Positions 43,353 to 52,058 of a stretch of DNA of 64,000 bases are shown piece after piece. Numbering within the stretch: the first letter of the stretch is position 1; the number at the start of each line of letters is the position of its first letter. Source of the DNA: Arcicella sp034931005 (GTDB lineage: Bacteria; Bacteroidota; Bacteroidia; Cytophagales; Spirosomataceae); NCBI RefSeq assembly GCF_034931005.1, contig NZ_JAYGIN010000017.1, positions 62,001-126,000 of the forward strand, written 5' to 3'. The notes below the pieces were generated by a model. The model saw only the letters and a list, made by a program, of their open reading frames with translations. It was not told the DNA's origin and made no database searches. Position numbers and translations under genes: made by a program.

Positions 43353-44510
43353 ATGAAAAAAATATATTCGTTGTCAGAACCATCACTTAAAATAACTAAA
43401 CGCTTTTTGTGCTTATTATTTATTATTTATGGCTTTTTACCTACTGTTTCCCAAGCTCAGATTTTAAATGATGCCCTTACTCGTCAGCAAATTTCACAGG
43501 GTTTAGATAAAATGTATTCGTATGATTTTAAGGAATCGGCTGAGATTTTTGCCAGAATTAAAGCAAAATATCCACAACACCCTGTTTTTTATACTTTGAT
43601 GGCGATTCAAACCGAACTGCAATATTTTCCTTTGAAAGATTATCCTGCTCAACAAAAAGTATATTTGGCATATTTGAATCAGAGTAGAAATCTCGCAGAA
43701 GCCATGTTGGATAAAAATGAAGATGACATTGAAGCCAGTTTTTTTGAATTGGCAACGTTGGGTTATATGGCTGCTTTTGATGCTGATAATCAGGAGTTTA
43801 TGAAAGCGGTTGGCGTGGCAAAAAAAGCCTATTCACACCTAAAAAGAGGTTTGTCTTTAACCGATAAACAACCAGAGTTTTTGTATTCGTCAGGAATTTA
43901 TAATTATTACCGAATTGAATATCCTGAAACGCATCCTGTTATAAAATCGGTTATTTGGATGTTTGCCGATGGAAACAAAAAATTAGGATTACAACAATTA
44001 GATTTAGCGACAAAAAAGACCATTTTTGTGAAAAATGAAGCTACTTTTTATGCAGGATATGTTCACACAAAATACGAATCAAATTTTGCTAAAGCCTTGA
44101 CTTACAACAATATCCTGATTGAAAAATATCCAGACAATTTACTCTATCAAATGCAAAGAGCAGAGTTTTTGTATGCTGTTGGTCGTTACGAAGATTCGGA
44201 GGATTTTGCCGATAAAATTTTGAAACAAAAAGGTGCAATGTTCCAATGTGCAGGTTCGATTTTTAAAGGATTGATTGCTGAAAAGCACAGAAAAGACGAT
44301 AAAACGGCTGAGGCTTTATTATTGAGAGGAGTCAAATTTCCTTTTGACGAGCGTTTTACCAAAGATTACCACGCCCTTGCCTATATGGGACTCGCTCGCA
44401 TGGCGAAACGTTCAGGCGAACTTGATAAAATGAAGGAATACGCAAAAAGAGCCACTAAATTGGCAGAATATAAATCTACTTTAGCTGAAGCGAAAGCTAT
44501 TTTAAAGTAG
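43353..44510 (+). CDS. Exported tetratricopeptide-repeat-like protein
   Basis: A 385-residue protein with a long N-terminal signal (hydrophobic core FLCLLFIIYGFLPTV, probable cut after SQA near residue 35). The mature part is almost all alpha-helical with TPR-like pairs: MYSYDFKESAEIFARIKAKYP, DLATKKTIFVKNEATFYAGYV, NILIEKYPDNLLYQMQRAEF and EKHRKDDKTAEALLLRGVKFP. TPR proteins act as scaffolds; no partner can be identified. It is flanked by a low-complexity hairpin downstream. Confidence 0.75.
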   Translation: MKKIYSLSEPSLKITKRFLCLLFIIYGFLPTVSQAQILNDALTRQQISQGLDKMYSYDFKESAEIFARIKAKYPQHPVFYTLMAIQTELQYFPLKDYPAQQKVYLAYLNQSRNLAEAMLDKNEDDIEASFFELATLGYMAAFDADNQEFMKAVGVAKKAYSHLKRGLSLTDKQPEFLYSSGIYNYYRIEYPETHPVIKSVIWMFADGNKKLGLQQLDLATKKTIFVKNEATFYAGYVHTKYESNFAKALTYNNILIEKYPDNLLYQMQRAEFLYAVGRYEDSEDFADKILKQKGAMFQCAGSIFKGLIAEKHRKDDKTAEALLLRGVKFPFDERFTKDYHALAYMGLARMAKRSGELDKMKEYAKRATKLAEYKSTLAEAKAILK

Positions 44511-44514
44511 TTAG

Positions 44515-44632
44515 TTAGAGGATAGATTTTAGATTATAGAGGACAGAGTTTAGAGGACAGAGTAAAAAGTTATCCTCTATTCTCTGTTGTCTTTTCTCTA
44601 TACTCTGACATCTATCATCTAAAATCTATTCT
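44515..44632. repeat. Low-complexity hairpin (TTAGAGGACAGAG-type arms)
   Basis: The left arm AGAGGACAGAGTTTAGAGGA faces the right arm CTCTATTCTCTGTTGTCTTT, with AGATTTTAGAT pairing with ATCTAAAATCT further out. It separates convergent genes. Confidence 0.7.
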
Positions 44633-45378
44633 CACCCTCGCATTTCCTGCAATAATTTATTCGCAAAAATGAATTCGTTTAACTCTGGAACAGTCGATGT
44701 TCTGATATTATTGCTATCGCCTTCCCAAAGTTTTTTGCCTTTGTAGAGGAACATAATCTTTTCGCCCATACCAATTACCGAATTCATATCATGTGTAATT
44801 ACGATAGTTGTGATATTAAATTCATCTGTGATTTCTTTGATTAAATCATCAATTTTTACAGAAGTCAGTGGGTCAAGTCCAGAATTTGGTTCATCACAAA
44901 ACAAGTATTTCGGATTCATCACAATTGCTCTGGCAATCCCAACTCTTTTCTTCATACCTCCCGAAATCTCCGAAGGCATTCTTCCACCCGCATTTTCCAA
45001 TTCAACTCTTTTTAAACAGAATTCTGCACGGTCAATTTTCTCTTTTTCCGACATATCTGTAAGCATATCCAACGGAAATTTTACGTTTTCCAAGACTGTT
45101 TTAGAGTCAAATAATGCTCCTCCTTGAAACAAAACGCCCATTTCACGACGAATCGTTTTACGAGTTTCTTCATCAGAATTATGAAAATCTCGACCGTCGT
45201 AGAGAATTTGTCCTCTTTCTGGTTTTACGATACCAATCATACTTTTCAGCAACACACTTTTACCCGTGCCACTTCCTCCAATAATCAAAGAAGTATCGCC
45301 AGGTTTAAAAGTACCGTTGATACCCATTAATATATCTCGTCCATTAAAGGCTTTATTGATGTCTTTTATTTCAATCAT
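44632..45378 (-). CDS. mlaF: MlaF-type ABC transporter ATP-binding protein
   Basis: A 248-residue ABC ATPase. Walker A GGSGTGKS is at 34-41, the Q-loop is in MGVLFQGGALFDSKTV, the signature is SEISGGMKKR, Walker B is KYLFCDEPNSGLDP and the H-switch is TIVITHDM. The FQGGALFDS and MPSEISGGMKKRVG forms are typical of MlaF/Ttg2A phospholipid transporters. Its permease partner is probably the MlaE protein at 33599-34333. Its start overlaps the stop of the PIN toxin gene by 4 bp, so it is translationally coupled to a toxin-antitoxin pair. Confidence 0.9.
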   Translation of the reverse strand: MIEIKDINKAFNGRDILMGINGTFKPGDTSLIIGGSGTGKSVLLKSMIGIVKPERGQILYDGRDFHNSDEETRKTIRREMGVLFQGGALFDSKTVLENVKFPLDMLTDMSEKEKIDRAEFCLKRVELENAGGRMPSEISGGMKKRVGIARAIVMNPKYLFCDEPNSGLDPLTSVKIDDLIKEITDEFNITTIVITHDMNSVIGMGEKIMFLYKGKKLWEGDSNNIRTSTVPELNEFIFANKLLQEMRG

Positions 45379-45755
45379 AATAGGTTTACTTGATAATATT
45401 TAAAATTCCCATCTTCTGTAATAATTGTCAATTCTTCTTCTTGAGCCTGTGCTATCAAAAGTCTATCGAAAGGGTCATTATGATAAAATGGGAGCTTTTG
45501 TAATCGTTCTAATTGTTCAACTGAAGTATTTAAAAGCGTAAATAAATTATGCTTTAAGTGAATTTCAAGCTCAGATAAAGACATTGAAACCGATAATTTC
45601 CCAAGACTCTGCTTTATGGCGATTTCCCACAAACTTGCATAACTTACAACAATATTATTAGCCGAATCATTCAATATTTCAGCAAATCGAGGAGCGAGTT
45701 TTGGGTCATTTTCAGCGTGCCAAATGAGGATATGTGTATCAATTAAATAATTCAT
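45375..45755 (-). CDS. PIN-domain toxin (VapC-like)
   Basis: A 126-residue PIN-domain ribonuclease. The acidic active-site residues are Asp6 (LIDTH), Glu44 (SLWEIA), Asp94 and Asp97 (HNDPFDRLL), with TEDGNF near residue 113 as a further site. PIN toxins of this class cleave tRNA or rRNA and are held in check by a small antitoxin encoded just upstream; here the two genes overlap by 4 bp (45752-45755). The other end overlaps mlaF by 4 bp, which is unusual for a toxin-antitoxin module. Confidence 0.88.
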   Translation of the reverse strand: MNYLIDTHILIWHAENDPKLAPRFAEILNDSANNIVVSYASLWEIAIKQSLGKLSVSMSLSELEIHLKHNLFTLLNTSVEQLERLQKLPFYHNDPFDRLLIAQAQEEELTIITEDGNFKYYQVNLL

Positions 45756-45973
45756 TTTTGAGGCATATAATCTTCAAACCCTTCTGGTGTTGCATCAAAA
45801 TCATCCGCAACATTACTAAAAATCCCCTTTCCCCAACCAGCTTGACGTGGTTTTGGGGAAGATGTACGCATTTCAGCTTTATCCAAAATCTGTTTGACTC
45901 TTGCTAATAACAAGGTGTCTTGCAATAAGGCTATTTTGTTGATTAACTCTAATTTTTGTGCTTCTATCGTCAT
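45752..45973 (-). CDS. Antitoxin of the PIN toxin (DUF2281-like)
   Basis: A 73-residue protein. The N-terminal half is helical (IEAQKLELINKIALLQDTLLLARVKQIL), probably for dimer and DNA contacts. The C-terminal GKGIFSNVADDFDATPEGFEDYM matches the toxin-neutralising tail of DUF2281-type antitoxins (a KG-hydrophobic and DDFD...DYM pattern). The gene order antitoxin then toxin with a 4-bp overlap is canonical. No operator is evident in the 32 bp before it, where the photolyase gene ends. Confidence 0.83.
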   Translation of the reverse strand: MTIEAQKLELINKIALLQDTLLLARVKQILDKAEMRTSSPKPRQAGWGKGIFSNVADDFDATPEGFEDYMPQK

Positions 45974-46005
45974 AACATCAGAATTTTAAACAAATTTAAA
46001 GAAAC

Positions 46006-47529
46006 TTACAGATTTTCAATATCATTCAAATATATTTCCGCTTGCTTCAGTATTTCTGCTTTTTGCGAAGGCTGCATTTTGTTCCAAGTTACGTAAGCCA
46101 TTCCAATTCTTGGATTCTTGGAAAGTTTGTCGGCATGGCGGTCGTAAAAATCCCAATAAAGACTATTAAATGGGCAGGCTTTAAATCCTGTTTTCTTAGA
46201 TTTGTCATAAAAACACGTGCCGCAATAATGACTCATTTTGTCGATATAATTTGCCGAAGCCACGTAAGGTTTAGACCCAACAATTCCGCCATCTGCATAC
46301 TGACTCATACCCCTTGTATTGGTAATTTCAACCCATTGAATGGCATCAATATAAACACCTAAATACCATTCGTCCACTTGGTCGGGATGAATGCCTGCCA
46401 ATAGGGAAAAATTGCCAATAATCATTAAACGTTGAATGTGATGAGCATACGCAAAATCTAAGCTTTGCCCGACAGAATGTTTCAAACAGTTCATTTTTGT
46501 TTGTCCATTCCAAAACCAATTGGGTAGTTTTCTTTCGTGATTGAAATAATTAAGGTTTTCATAATCAGGCATTTTTGTCCAATAAATACCCCGCATATAT
46601 TCACGCCAACCGATAATTTGTCTGGCAAAACCTTCAATTTGCGAAATACTTATTTTATCCTGATTTTCCTCCCAAAACTTCACGGATTTTTCAATGATTT
46701 CCAAAGGCGAAATCAATTTTACATTCATTGAAAACGATAAACGAGAATGATAAATAGACCAATAGGAGGGGTGCATCGCATCTTCATAAGTCCCGAAATT
46801 TTCAAGGCAATTTTCCACAAAAAAATCTAAAAGTGCTAATGATTCTGTCCGTGTAGTTGCCCAAATAAACGCTTTGGGATTTATTCGACCAATCGTTTTT
46901 ATTTCTTGTTTTTGTACTAAATTATAAATTTGAGAAACGTCTTTGTCAAAAGTTATCGGTTCAATCGGACGGTGATTATTCGGCAGTTTTTTACGGTTAT
47001 CGGCATCATAATTCCATTGTCCTGTCAAAGGCTCTGAGCCATCCATCAAAATACCGTATTTCTTCCGCATCATTCGGTAGAAATTTTCCATCAAAAATGT
47101 CTTTTTCCCTTTGAAAAAATCCGAGAAATCAGTTGGCGAAATCATAAAATGCTCCGTATCACAACCCGATTTTTGAGCAAAATCTTTCAACTGCTCACTC
47201 AACCGATATTCATCAGGTTGTTGATATTCAAAAATTTCAATATCAAGTTCTTGAATAAGATTATCCAGATTATTCGTGAGAGATTGCGTATTCTTTTCAT
47301 CGTCTAATTTTAGATAAATTACTCGATGTCCTTGCGTCCGTAAGTCTTCCGCAAAGGCACGCATAGCTGTAAAAAAAGCAATGATTTTTTGGATATGATG
47401 ATTGACATAATTCGTTTCTTGCCGAATTTCCATCAGCACATAAAAGATATTTTGGTCTTTTTGCTGATACCAAGAATGTTGGTGATTGAGTTGGTCGCCG
47501 AGGATAAGGCGTAGGGTTGGTTTTTGCAT
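46006..47529 (-). CDS. Fe-S cryptochrome/(6-4) photolyase (PhrB/CryB family)
   Basis: A 507-residue flavoprotein of the iron-sulfur bacterial cryptochrome and photolyase group. The N-terminus LRLILGDQLN binds the antenna chromophore, and four cysteines Cys348 (MNC), Cys436, Cys439 (YCGTC) and Cys452 (ACPF) match the [4Fe-4S] ligands of Agrobacterium PhrB in spacing. FAD-binding segments include QIIGWREYMRGIYW, HHIQRLMIIGNFSLLAG and NTRGMSQYADGG. It is expected to repair (6-4) photoproducts in blue light, although some members are photoreceptors. It is the gene between sdhB and the antitoxin gene on the minus strand. Confidence 0.93.
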   Translation of the reverse strand: MQKPTLRLILGDQLNHQHSWYQQKDQNIFYVLMEIRQETNYVNHHIQKIIAFFTAMRAFAEDLRTQGHRVIYLKLDDEKNTQSLTNNLDNLIQELDIEIFEYQQPDEYRLSEQLKDFAQKSGCDTEHFMISPTDFSDFFKGKKTFLMENFYRMMRKKYGILMDGSEPLTGQWNYDADNRKKLPNNHRPIEPITFDKDVSQIYNLVQKQEIKTIGRINPKAFIWATTRTESLALLDFFVENCLENFGTYEDAMHPSYWSIYHSRLSFSMNVKLISPLEIIEKSVKFWEENQDKISISQIEGFARQIIGWREYMRGIYWTKMPDYENLNYFNHERKLPNWFWNGQTKMNCLKHSVGQSLDFAYAHHIQRLMIIGNFSLLAGIHPDQVDEWYLGVYIDAIQWVEITNTRGMSQYADGGIVGSKPYVASANYIDKMSHYCGTCFYDKSKKTGFKACPFNSLYWDFYDRHADKLSKNPRIGMAYVTWNKMQPSQKAEILKQAEIYLNDIENL

Positions 47530-47595
47530 AAAAAAAGCAGAGTCATTATTTAACTCTGCTTTAATAACTTATATCTAATAAGATTGTTAAAATTC

Positions 47596-48354
47596 TTATT
47601 TAGAACTCAAAACTGCACCATAATACTCACGGTTCATACGAGCTATGTTTTCCAATGAAATACCTTTTGGACATTCAGCTTCGCAAGCTCCTGTGTTGGT
47701 ACACGCTCCGAAACCTTCTGTGTCCATTTGGGCAACCATTTTCTCCGCACGCATAGTACGTTCTGCTTGTCCTTGTGGTAATAAAGCTAATTGAGAAATC
47801 TTCGCTGAGGTAAACAACATCGCCGAAGCATTTTTACAAGCTGCTACACAAGCACCACAACCGATACACGCTGCTGCTGCAAATGCCTCATCTGCGTGGT
47901 CTTTACCGATTGGTAAAGCATTGGCATCTTGTGCATTACCTGTGTTGATTGAAACATAACCACCTGCCGAAATGATACGGTCGAAAGCTGAACGGTTTAC
48001 CGCTAAGTCTTTCACAATTGGGAATGCTTGAGCTCTCCAAGGTTCAACAGTAATAGTATCACCATCTTTGAAGCTACGCATGTGTAACTGACAAGTAGTT
48101 ACTCCTTTATTTGGCCCATGAGGTTCACCATTGATGTACATCGAACACATACCGCAAATACCTTCACGGCAGTCATGGTCGAATGCTACGGGAGAATCTC
48201 CTTCATTGATAAGACGTTCGTTCAAAACATCAAACATCTCTAAGAAAGACATATCTTCTGATATGCCCGCAACTTTATAGTCTTGAAAATTGCCTTCTGA
48301 GTTGGCATTTTTCTGACGCCACACTTTGAGCGTCAAATTCATATTTCCTTCCAT
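47596..48354 (-). CDS. sdhB: Succinate dehydrogenase/fumarate reductase iron-sulfur subunit
   Basis: A 252-residue SdhB. The [2Fe-2S] cysteines are 62, 67, 70 and 88 (CREGICGMC...C), the [4Fe-4S] cysteines 163, 166 and 169 with 173 and 228 (CIGCGACVAAC, CEAEC), and the [3Fe-4S] site uses the C-terminal cysteines 218-228. It carries electrons from the flavoprotein SdhA to the quinone site of the membrane subunit. ATG 48354 or 48342 (MNLTLKVW) could be the start. It is separated from sdhA by about 520 bp that hold a broken four-helix-bundle gene, which is unusual for this operon. Confidence 0.96.
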   Translation of the reverse strand: MEGNMNLTLKVWRQKNANSEGNFQDYKVAGISEDMSFLEMFDVLNERLINEGDSPVAFDHDCREGICGMCSMYINGEPHGPNKGVTTCQLHMRSFKDGDTITVEPWRAQAFPIVKDLAVNRSAFDRIISAGGYVSINTGNAQDANALPIGKDHADEAFAAAACIGCGACVAACKNASAMLFTSAKISQLALLPQGQAERTMRAEKMVAQMDTEGFGACTNTGACEAECPKGISLENIARMNREYYGAVLSSK

Positions 48355-48360
48355 TATTTA

Positions 48361-48872
48361 TTAGGATTTAGGGGTTGGGGGGTAGGATTTAGTGTTGCCC
48401 TTCACTCGGAAGATTTAACTTTTCATTCAATGATTTTAATAAGCTGTTTAATAAAATCAGAACTTCTTCTATTTTCTTTTTACCCTCTAACGCCTGAATA
48501 TTTGTGATATAACCTAAATTCTCTGAAATAATAATACAGGTTTCTGCTTCCATAATTGACCCTCTGGCTATTCTTAAAACTGAATATAACTTTGGGTACT
48601 GTGTCGTCCATATCCTTCTGCAATATTGAGTGAAACAGATACTGTTGCACGTCTCAATTGAGAGGTAAGCCCAAATGTTTCATCTTTGGGAAAACTTTTT
48701 GATAAATTATATATAAAGGTTACAAGCTCAATTGCTCTTTGCCAAACTCGTAAATCTTTATAACTTTTTATCATTGTTTTTAGAACTATATTATGAAAAT
48801 CAAGATTTAGAATTTAGTGTATTTTACGTGATTACGTTTCTATGTCTAAATCCTAAATCCCAACCCCTAACC
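48361..48872. repeat. Low-complexity arms flanking the broken four-helix-bundle gene
   Basis: TTAGGATTTAGGGGTTGGGG with TAGGATTTAG following (48361-48392) and CTAAATCCTAAATCCCAACC with CCTAAC following (48845-48870) are inverted repeats on either side of the gene between sdhA and sdhB. They resemble the paired arms of the other low-complexity hairpins, but here a gene lies between them. Confidence 0.65.
48389..48774 (-). pseudogene. S23/IVP-type four-helix-bundle gene, frameshifted
   Basis: From ATG 48774 the frame encodes MIKSYKDLRVWQRAIELV and RRATVSVSLNIAEGYGRHS, the S23 family signature, and stops after SYIQF at 48574. One base out of phase, the sequence goes on with LRIARGSIMEAE and CIIISENLGYITNIQALEG to a TAA at 48389, the expected second half. 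A single missing base in a run of T (minus strand) near 48575-48580 explains it, giving about 128 residues if repaired. It may be a real pseudogene or a sequencing error. It splits sdhA from sdhB. Confidence 0.85.
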
Positions 48873-48873
48873 A

Positions 48874-50856
48874 CTATTTATAATTTCTTTGAGCAATTTT
48901 AATATTCTCGTAAATCAACTCTTCTTTGTGCAATTCATACGCTGACTGTCCTTTGTATTCCCATGCGGCAACATACATATAGTTTTCGTCATCACGTTTT
49001 GCTTCTCCACCGTCTTCTTGGTATTCTTCACGGAAGTGACCTCCACATGATTCATTACGGTTAAGAGCATCAATACACATCAATTCGCCAAGTTCTAAGA
49101 AGTCAGCTACACGAGCAGCTTTTTCTAACTCTGGGTTGAATTCGTCTGCATCTCCTGGAATTCTCACATCTGCCCAGAATTCTTTCTGTAATGCTTGAAT
49201 TTCAACGATTGCTTCTTTCAAACCTGCTTCGTTACGAGCCATTCCACACTTATCCCACATGATTTTTCCTAATTTCTTGTGGAAATAATCAACAGATTTC
49301 GTGCCTTTAATACCCATCAATTGGTCGATAGTTTCTTGAACTGCCTTTTCAGAAGCTGCAAATTCAGGAGCATCAGTTGGAATTGCTTTTGTACGAATAT
49401 CTCCTGCCAAATAAGCACCAATTGTATAAGGCAATACGAAATAACCATCAGCCAAACCTTGCATCAAAGCAGAAGCTCCCAAACGGTTAGCACCGTGGTC
49501 AGAGAAGTTGGCTTCTCCCAAAGCATAAAGCCCTGGAACGGTTGTCATTAAGTTATAATCCACCCAAAGTCCACCCATTGTATAGTGAACCGCAGGATAG
49601 ATACGCATTGGAACTTCGTAAGGGTCTTCACCAGTAATTTGCTTATACATATCAAACAAGTTACCGTATTTTTCCTTCACTACTTCTTTACCCATTACTT
49701 GCAATTCGTCAGTAGAAGGATTAGCAAGTCCTTTTTTGTTGGCTTCGATACGACCATAACGCAAGATAGCTTCTGCATAGTCAAGATAAACTGCCATTTT
49801 AGAAGTACCTACCCCATAACCTGCATCGCAACGTTCTTTAGCCGCACGAGAAGCAATATCACGAGGTACTAAGTTACCAAAAGCAGGATAACGACGCTCC
49901 AAATAATAGTCACGCTCATCTTCTGGAATTTGAACGGCCAAACGAGTATCATTTTGTTTTTTCGGAACCCAAATACGACCATCATTTCTCAATGATTCTG
50001 ACATCAAAGTCAATTTCGATTGGTGGTCGCCAGATACAGGAATACAAGTTGGGTGAATTTGTGTATAGCAAGGGTTTGCGAAGAATGCACCTTTGCGGTG
50101 AGCTTTCCAAGCAGCCGTTACGTTAGACCCCATTGCATTTGTAGAAAGATAGAATACGTTACCGTATCCACCTGTACACAATAACACAGCGTGTCCGAAA
50201 TGTCTTTCTAATTTACCAGAAATTAAATCACGAGCAATGATACCACGAGCTTTGCCGTCAATCATTACTACGTCCATCATTTCATGGCGAGTGTACATTG
50301 TTACGTTACCCAAACCAACCTGACGTTGTAAAGCTGAGTAAGCACCTAACAATAATTGTTGTCCAGTTTGTCCAGCAGCATAAAAAGTACGTTGTACTTG
50401 AGTACCACCAAAAGAACGGTTTGATAACAATCCACCATATTCACGAGCAAAAGGAACGCCTTGAGCTACGCATTGGTCGATGATATTACCAGAAACTTCA
50501 GACAAACGGTGTACGTTTGCTTCTCTTGCACGGTAGTCACCACCTTTGATAGTATCATAAAATAAACGGTGAACAGAGTCACCATCATTTTGATAATTTT
50601 TAGCAGCATTGATACCACCTTGAGCAGCAATTGAGTGAGCTCTACGTGGTGAATCTTGGAAACAAAATGCTTTCACTTTGTATCCTAATTCTGCCAATGA
50701 AGCAGCAGCAGAAGCACCAGCCAAGCCAGTACCTACCACGATAACTTCGATATTCCGCTTATTAGCAGGGTTTACTAACGGTACTGATGACTTGAACTTT
50801 GTCCATTTCTCATCAATTGACCCGTTAGGTATTTTAGCATCTAATTTAGTTGACAT
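48874..50856 (-). CDS. sdhA: Succinate dehydrogenase/fumarate reductase flavoprotein subunit
   Basis: A 660-residue flavoprotein. The FAD-binding VVGTGLAGASAAASLAELG begins near residue 40, SIAAQGGINAAKNYQNDGDS is the flavin-attachment region (the His within RAHSIAAQG), HPTCIPVSG and RYPAFGNLVPRDIASR hold active-site His and Arg, and HYTMGGLWVDY and GANRLGASALMQGL are further signatures. It oxidises succinate to fumarate in the TCA cycle and respiratory chain. The C-terminus (YMYVAAWEYKG) matches the Bacteroidota/Chlamydia-type enzyme with a five-helix cytochrome b subunit, as encoded upstream. Confidence 0.97.
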   Translation of the reverse strand: MSTKLDAKIPNGSIDEKWTKFKSSVPLVNPANKRNIEVIVVGTGLAGASAAASLAELGYKVKAFCFQDSPRRAHSIAAQGGINAAKNYQNDGDSVHRLFYDTIKGGDYRAREANVHRLSEVSGNIIDQCVAQGVPFAREYGGLLSNRSFGGTQVQRTFYAAGQTGQQLLLGAYSALQRQVGLGNVTMYTRHEMMDVVMIDGKARGIIARDLISGKLERHFGHAVLLCTGGYGNVFYLSTNAMGSNVTAAWKAHRKGAFFANPCYTQIHPTCIPVSGDHQSKLTLMSESLRNDGRIWVPKKQNDTRLAVQIPEDERDYYLERRYPAFGNLVPRDIASRAAKERCDAGYGVGTSKMAVYLDYAEAILRYGRIEANKKGLANPSTDELQVMGKEVVKEKYGNLFDMYKQITGEDPYEVPMRIYPAVHYTMGGLWVDYNLMTTVPGLYALGEANFSDHGANRLGASALMQGLADGYFVLPYTIGAYLAGDIRTKAIPTDAPEFAASEKAVQETIDQLMGIKGTKSVDYFHKKLGKIMWDKCGMARNEAGLKEAIVEIQALQKEFWADVRIPGDADEFNPELEKAARVADFLELGELMCIDALNRNESCGGHFREEYQEDGGEAKRDDENYMYVAAWEYKGQSAYELHKEELIYENIKIAQRNYK

Positions 50857-50965
50857 AAACGTATTTATTTCAGTTAGAAGTCTTCAGTTTACAAAATTAT
50901 GATGTTCTGAAAACTTACAACTATTGACTTATGACTTGCGACTAATATTACTTACGACTTAAAAA

Positions 50966-51637
50966 TTATTGAATCCAACCGAAGTGCATGGCAATTGGCA
51001 TGGCAGCAAAAATCAAAGGGATAAGAATTGAGAATCCTGCACCTAAACCCTTAACAAAAGGAGTGTATTTTGGGTGATTCCATCCCATTGTTTGGAATGC
51101 ACTCTGGAAACCATGTAATAAGTGGTAAGCCAAAGAAAGACATCCTAAAACGTACAATGCTACTGGGAATGGATTGGCAAAAACCTCAACCATTTCTTGA
51201 AAAAGCGTTTTTTGACCTCCTGTAATAACGTCAGTAAAGCGACTCACAACCCAAAAATGGCGTAAGTGAATTACCAAGAAAATCAATAATAATGAGCCTA
51301 AAAGACCCATTGAACGTGAATACCAAGTAGAGTTTGCTTCTCCTTTTACAACGGCATACTTTACTGGACGTTTCTCATTGTTTGATTTCCAAAGCATTAA
51401 GCCATCCACAATGTGAATAATGAATCCTGCCATCAGAGCTACTTCCGAAACTCTAATGAATAAATTGTTTGCCATAAATTCAGCGGCTTCGTTGAATGTA
51501 TGCCCACCATCATTAAGAAAAATACAAGCATTAATTCCACAATGCACTAAAAGAAAGGCAATTAGCGAAAGCCCCGTAACAGCCATGATGAGTTTTCTAC
51601 CCAATGAACTTGTTAATGTTTTTGTTACCCAAGACAT
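50966..51637 (-). CDS. sdhC: Succinate dehydrogenase cytochrome b subunit
   Basis: A 223-residue membrane subunit with five helices, of the b558/diheme type. Conserved histidines that can ligate haem are seen in FLLVHCGIN, GFIIHIVDG, LVIHLRHFW and YHLLHGFQSA. It anchors SdhAB and passes electrons to menaquinone. It is the first gene of the minus-strand sdh cluster, 109 bp before sdhA. The promoter should lie in the 421-bp region above; I do not see a full consensus. Confidence 0.93.
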   Translation of the reverse strand: MSWVTKTLTSSLGRKLIMAVTGLSLIAFLLVHCGINACIFLNDGGHTFNEAAEFMANNLFIRVSEVALMAGFIIHIVDGLMLWKSNNEKRPVKYAVVKGEANSTWYSRSMGLLGSLLLIFLVIHLRHFWVVSRFTDVITGGQKTLFQEMVEVFANPFPVALYVLGCLSLAYHLLHGFQSAFQTMGWNHPKYTPFVKGLGAGFSILIPLIFAAMPIAMHFGWIQ

Positions 51638-52058
51638 TTGTTATTAGTTTTAGTTATTAAAATTAGGAGTTTAGGCTTAGGGCTTAGGATTTAGAAATGA
51701 GAATATTAAATCTTGAAAAGGTAAGATAGTTTAATTACAAAATCATACATTTTCCCAATAAGTCTTTAAATTCCACTTCCTAAATCCTAAGCCCTAAATC
51801 CTGACACCTCTTGACCCCAAAACTACTACCCAAACGCCTGTCTTTCAAATTATCTATCACTTTTTAGCAATTATTTATAATGTTTTTACGTTTTTTTACA
51901 ATAAAACAAGAATAAGCCGTTATTTTCTGTTTTACTGAAATTGTTAAATTGATATTGGTTTTTTAACCTTATGTTTTAAAAATTTGTTTTGTTTGTAGGT
52001 AAAAAAAAATAATGTTTTAACTTGTGGGCAAAAGCCTGACCTTTTTATTCAACGTCAC
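51638..52058. other. Divergent intergenic region with a low-complexity hairpin (51657-51811)
   Basis: The left arm TTTAGGCTTAGGGCTTAGGA (51671-51690) and the right arm TCCTAAGCCCTAAATCCTGA are well matched; the loop is about 90 bases. The rest, up to the T9SS protein gene, is A/T-rich with no ORF. Promoters of sdhC and the plus-strand gene must be here. Confidence 0.65.

Noticed and set aside
37914..48774. S23 genes as Avd of a diversity-generating retroelement
   Set aside because: No reverse transcriptase, template repeat or variable-repeat gene is visible near either copy.
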